From contig CAJURM010000001.1 of assembly GCA_910589025.1 (NCBI GenBank), positions 62,001 to 126,000 on the forward strand: a stretch of 64,000 nt of DNA, read 5' to 3'. The translations under genes and the position numbers were made by a program. The DNA comes from an uncultured Odoribacter sp. Its GTDB lineage: Bacteria; Bacteroidota; Bacteroidia; Bacteroidales; Marinifilaceae. Under the pieces are notes generated by a model, which was given only the letters and a program-made list of their open reading frames with translations, ran no database searches and was not told the DNA's origin. Positions 61,770 through 64,000 of this stretch are shown here, piece by piece (position 1 is the first letter of the stretch; every line of letters begins with the position of its first letter).

Positions 61770-62252
61770 ATGCAATCAAAAGTAATATTTTTTTTATTAT
61801 TAGCCTTGTCTTTGTTTTTATTTTGGGGGTGTAGTGATGATTTAAAACGAAATACGGTAATTCCTTACACTCCTATTGAGACCCGTATTAATCTGGGATG
61901 GGCTGATTATCAGGATTTGAATTTCCCAGGTCGTCCTGTGTATATTCTTTATTCCACTCCGACAGGTGAGCTTTTGGGGTATAACGGAAACGGAATCATT
62001 GTTATGCAGACGGATATGAATGAGTATAAATGTTACGATGCGACCTGTACGAATTGTATAGATGCAGATACTCATATTGAAATTACAGCCGGTGATCAGA
62101 TTGCCAAGTGTCCTACTTGTAAAACACAGTTTTTTCTTCCATACGGTATTCCTTTGAATGCAGAAGAAGATGAAAATGAGGCGAAGAAGATAGCTCCGCT
62201 TCAATCTTACCCTGTAGATGTTGCTGGAAATATACTGATTGTCAGGTATTAA
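61770..62252 (+). CDS. Rieske-like lipoprotein with four-Cys site
   Basis: This 160-residue protein has a lipoprotein signal with lipidated Cys21 (FLFWGC) and a body that resembles a Rieske domain. A first metal-loop motif CTNC (Cys93, Cys96) and a second CPTC (Cys114, Cys117) are 17 residues apart, followed by FFLPYG and the ending PLQSYPVDVAGNILIVRY, which matches the last strands of Rieske proteins. In a true Rieske centre the motifs are CxH and CxxH; here both His are Cys, so the site would bind zinc or a rubredoxin-like iron instead of a [2Fe-2S] cluster. Cys88 is extra. It may be a structural or electron-transfer protein of the envelope. Function unknown. Confidence 0.75.
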   Translation: MQSKVIFFLLLALSLFLFWGCSDDLKRNTVIPYTPIETRINLGWADYQDLNFPGRPVYILYSTPTGELLGYNGNGIIVMQTDMNEYKCYDATCTNCIDADTHIEITAGDQIAKCPTCKTQFFLPYGIPLNAEEDENEAKKIAPLQSYPVDVAGNILIVRY

Positions 62253-62327
62253 TTGTATGGTGAAAACGGCGCTGATAAAAATATTACACGTTCTGCAAAA
62301 TTATAGAAAAAGTATCTTCTTTTTTTT

Positions 62328-62335
62328 TACCTTTG
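62328..62335 (+). promoter_or_regulatory. Candidate -7 element of purH
   Basis: TACCTTTG followed by C fits the consensus, 50 bases before the start codon. The -33 place reads GAA. Confidence 0.5.
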
Positions 62336-62385
62336 CCACAAAATCAGAGTAGTAAATCATAAAATCACAAAGAACCGACATCCGG

Positions 62386-63921
62386 ATGAAAAGAGCGTTA
62401 ATAAGTGTTTTTGATAAAACTGGAATTGTTGATTTTGCAAAATCCCTCGACTCGTTGGGATGGCAAATCATTTCAACCGGAGGAACCTCGAAAAAACTGA
62501 AAGAAGAAGGCATTCAAGTACAAGATATTTCAGATCTGACCCGGTTCCCCGAATGCTTTGATGGCAGAGTAAAAACGTTACACCCTAATGTAGAAGGAGG
62601 AATCCTGGCTATACGGGATAATGAAAACCATCAGAAGCAGATGTCTGAATTAGGTGTTGAACCTATTGATATTGTAGTATGTAATCTCTATCCTTTTAAA
62701 CAAACCGTTTTAAAGCCGGGCGTTTCACACGAAGAAATTATAGAGAATATTGATATTGGCGGACCGACCATGATCCGGGCTGCAGCCAAAAATTATAAAT
62801 TTGTAACGGTTATTACTGATCCGGAAGATTATCCAAAAGTCATTGAAGAGCTGCAGACTAACGGAGAGACTTCCGCTTCGACTAAAGAAATGTTAGCGGC
62901 AAAGGTGTTTATCCATACGGCTCATTATGATGCTTTAATTGCCGATTATTTTTCTGAACGCTTGGAGATTGCTTCTCCGAAAACCTTGACTCTTACTTAT
63001 GAAAAGAAACAGGATTTAAGATATGGCGAAAATCCGCACCAGTCGGCGACGTTCTATACCTCCATTAAGGGAACGAAAGGCACATTGACTTCTGCTATAC
63101 AACTTCACGGAAAGGAGTTATCTTATAATAACATAGGAGATACAGACGGAGCGTTAGAGGTGTTAAAGGAATTTGACGAACCGACCATTGTGGCAGCCAA
63201 GCATGCAAATCCCTGTGGTGTTGGTAGTGCTGATACTCTTCTGGAAGCTTATAAAAAAGCATATGAAGCCGATCCGGTTTCCATTTTTGGCGGGATTGTG
63301 GCTGCGAATCAAGAGATTGACGGAGCAACAGCTGCGGAGATGGCAAAGGTGTTTCTGGAAGTAATAGTTGCTCCTTCTTATTCGCAGGAAGCTCTTGACA
63401 TCCTGACCAAGAAAAAGAATATCCGTTTGCTGCAATTGGAGGAAATCGGACACAAAGATAAAAAAGCAGCTAAAGCGAAGACTGTATTGGGGGGATTGCT
63501 TATCCAGAGTTTGGATACGGAGTTGATTTCTGAAAAAGACTTGAAAATAGTTAGTAAGCGTAAACCTACGGTACAGGAGATGGATGACCTTCTCTTTGCA
63601 TGGAAAGTTGTAAAGCATACCAAATCGAATGGTATTGCTATTGCAAAGGATAAATGCACGACAGGTGTAGGTCCCGGTCAGGTTAGTCGTATTTGGGCAC
63701 TGGAGAATGCTATTCGTCAGGGAGGTGAGCGTATTGCGGGCAGTGTCATGGCTTCCGATGCGTTTTTCCCTTTCCCTGATTGTGTGGAAGCTGCACATAA
63801 AGCGGGTATTACTGCCATTATTCAGCCGGGAGGTTCTGTACGGGATCAGGAATCCATTGAAGCAGCAGACCGTTACGGCATTGCGATGATATTTACAGGT
63901 ATGAGACATTTCAAACATTAA
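62386..63921 (+). CDS. purH: Bifunctional AICAR transformylase/IMP cyclohydrolase
   Basis: PurH performs the last two steps of IMP synthesis: formyl transfer to AICAR, then ring closure. The 511-residue chain has the N-terminal IMP cyclohydrolase (MGS-like) domain (ALISVFDKTGIVDFAKSL, STGGTSKKL, DGRVKTLHPNVEGGIL) and the C-terminal transformylase domain (LRYGENPHQSATFY, AAKHANPCGVG, KHTKSNGIAIAKD, FFPFPDCVEAA). All are in the usual order and the length is standard. It is followed after 6 bases by mreB, a pairing common in Bacteroidales. Confidence 0.97.
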   Translation: MKRALISVFDKTGIVDFAKSLDSLGWQIISTGGTSKKLKEEGIQVQDISDLTRFPECFDGRVKTLHPNVEGGILAIRDNENHQKQMSELGVEPIDIVVCNLYPFKQTVLKPGVSHEEIIENIDIGGPTMIRAAAKNYKFVTVITDPEDYPKVIEELQTNGETSASTKEMLAAKVFIHTAHYDALIADYFSERLEIASPKTLTLTYEKKQDLRYGENPHQSATFYTSIKGTKGTLTSAIQLHGKELSYNNIGDTDGALEVLKEFDEPTIVAAKHANPCGVGSADTLLEAYKKAYEADPVSIFGGIVAANQEIDGATAAEMAKVFLEVIVAPSYSQEALDILTKKKNIRLLQLEEIGHKDKKAAKAKTVLGGLLIQSLDTELISEKDLKIVSKRKPTVQEMDDLLFAWKVVKHTKSNGIAIAKDKCTTGVGPGQVSRIWALENAIRQGGERIAGSVMASDAFFPFPDCVEAAHKAGITAIIQPGGSVRDQESIEAADRYGIAMIFTGMRHFKH

Positions 63922-63927
63922 AACAAT

Positions 63928-64000
63928 ATGGGATTATTTTCATTTTTATCACAAGATATAGCGGTTGACTTGGGTACGGCCAATACCATCATCATCAATA
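63928..64000 (+). CDS. mreB: Rod shape-determining protein MreB (5' end only)
   Basis: The window ends 73 bases into this gene. The 24 visible residues, MGLFSFLSQDIAVDLGTANT and a following IIIN, are the MreB N-terminus with the phosphate-1 motif of the actin fold in its normal N-terminal place. MreB forms filaments under the inner membrane that guide cell-wall synthesis. It starts 6 bases after purH. Confidence 0.93.
   Translation, partial: MGLFSFLSQDIAVDLGTANTIIIN

Noticed and set aside
1..64000. rRNA, tRNA, CRISPR array or insertion sequence
   Set aside because: No rRNA or tRNA-like sequence, no regularly spaced repeats and no transposase were seen on reading the spacers.

Overview
Organism. 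Gene content, gene order and promoter style point to a member of Bacteroidales (Bacteroidota). Promoters carry the Bacteroidota -7 element TAnnTTTG, often with TTG about 19 bases upstream. The gene pairs DUF4835-recN and purH-mreB, a FabI of the Bacteroidota type, an S46 peptidase, TonB receptors and lipoproteins all fit. A butyrate kinase next to a separate pta-ackA pair makes a fermentative, butyrate-forming gut lineage such as Odoribacteraceae (Odoribacter or Butyricimonas) a reasonable guess, but no rRNA is present to prove it. The window is mostly core chromosome. I see no rRNA, tRNA, CRISPR array, prophage module or insertion sequence. Layout. 1-8.9 kb: DUF4835 protein, recN, fabI, a DEDDh exonuclease, dnaB, a protein commonly mislabelled asparagine synthetase B, and an LtaS-like membrane sulfatase, all on the plus strand. 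9-12.1 kb: a MarR regulator, a secreted tandem SGNH hydrolase and a lipoprotein. 12.2-16.3 kb, minus strand: ackA, pta, an actin-like ATPase whose domain order looks circularly permuted, and an AlaX-type tRNA-editing protein. 16.5-23.6 kb: fabG, a VWA membrane protein overlapping a DUF6340 lipoprotein, and an AddA/RecB-like helicase-nuclease. 23.7-27.7 kb, minus strand: RRM protein, butyrate kinase, class C beta-lactamase-like hydrolase, class IV aminotransferase. 27.7-33.4 kb: an operon-like run of a small protein, a ProC-like oxidoreductase, KdsC-like phosphatase, UbiA prenyltransferase, Maf and an S46 peptidase with the Arg that marks DPP11. 33.6-41.1 kb: sodB, a DUF4836 lipoprotein with an ABC ATPase and FtsX-like permease, then a minus-strand TonB-receptor operon. 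41.2-44.1 kb: perR with a Per box, reverse rubrerythrin, an RsmI-like methyltransferase and an MBL hydrolase. 44.2-52.6 kb: gyrA, a TPR protein, then SDR, DUF3078, nucleoid-associated protein and mltG in a tight operon. 52.7-58.4 kb: rpsF-rpsR-rplI, uvrA, pyrK-pyrD. 58.5-64 kb: an XRE regulator with palindromic operators, aminopeptidase P, a small membrane protein, a Rieske-like lipoprotein with four Cys in place of Cys/His, purH and the first bases of mreB. How parts fit together. PerR, rubrerythrin and SodB form an oxidant-defence set for an anaerobe. Pta-AckA and Buk cover substrate-level phosphorylation to acetate and butyrate. FabI and FabG belong to fatty acid synthesis. The strongest candidate for something undescribed is the permuted actin-like protein at 14626-15702. 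Next come the XRE operator system at 58.9-59.4 kb and the four-Cys Rieske-like lipoprotein at 61770-62252.
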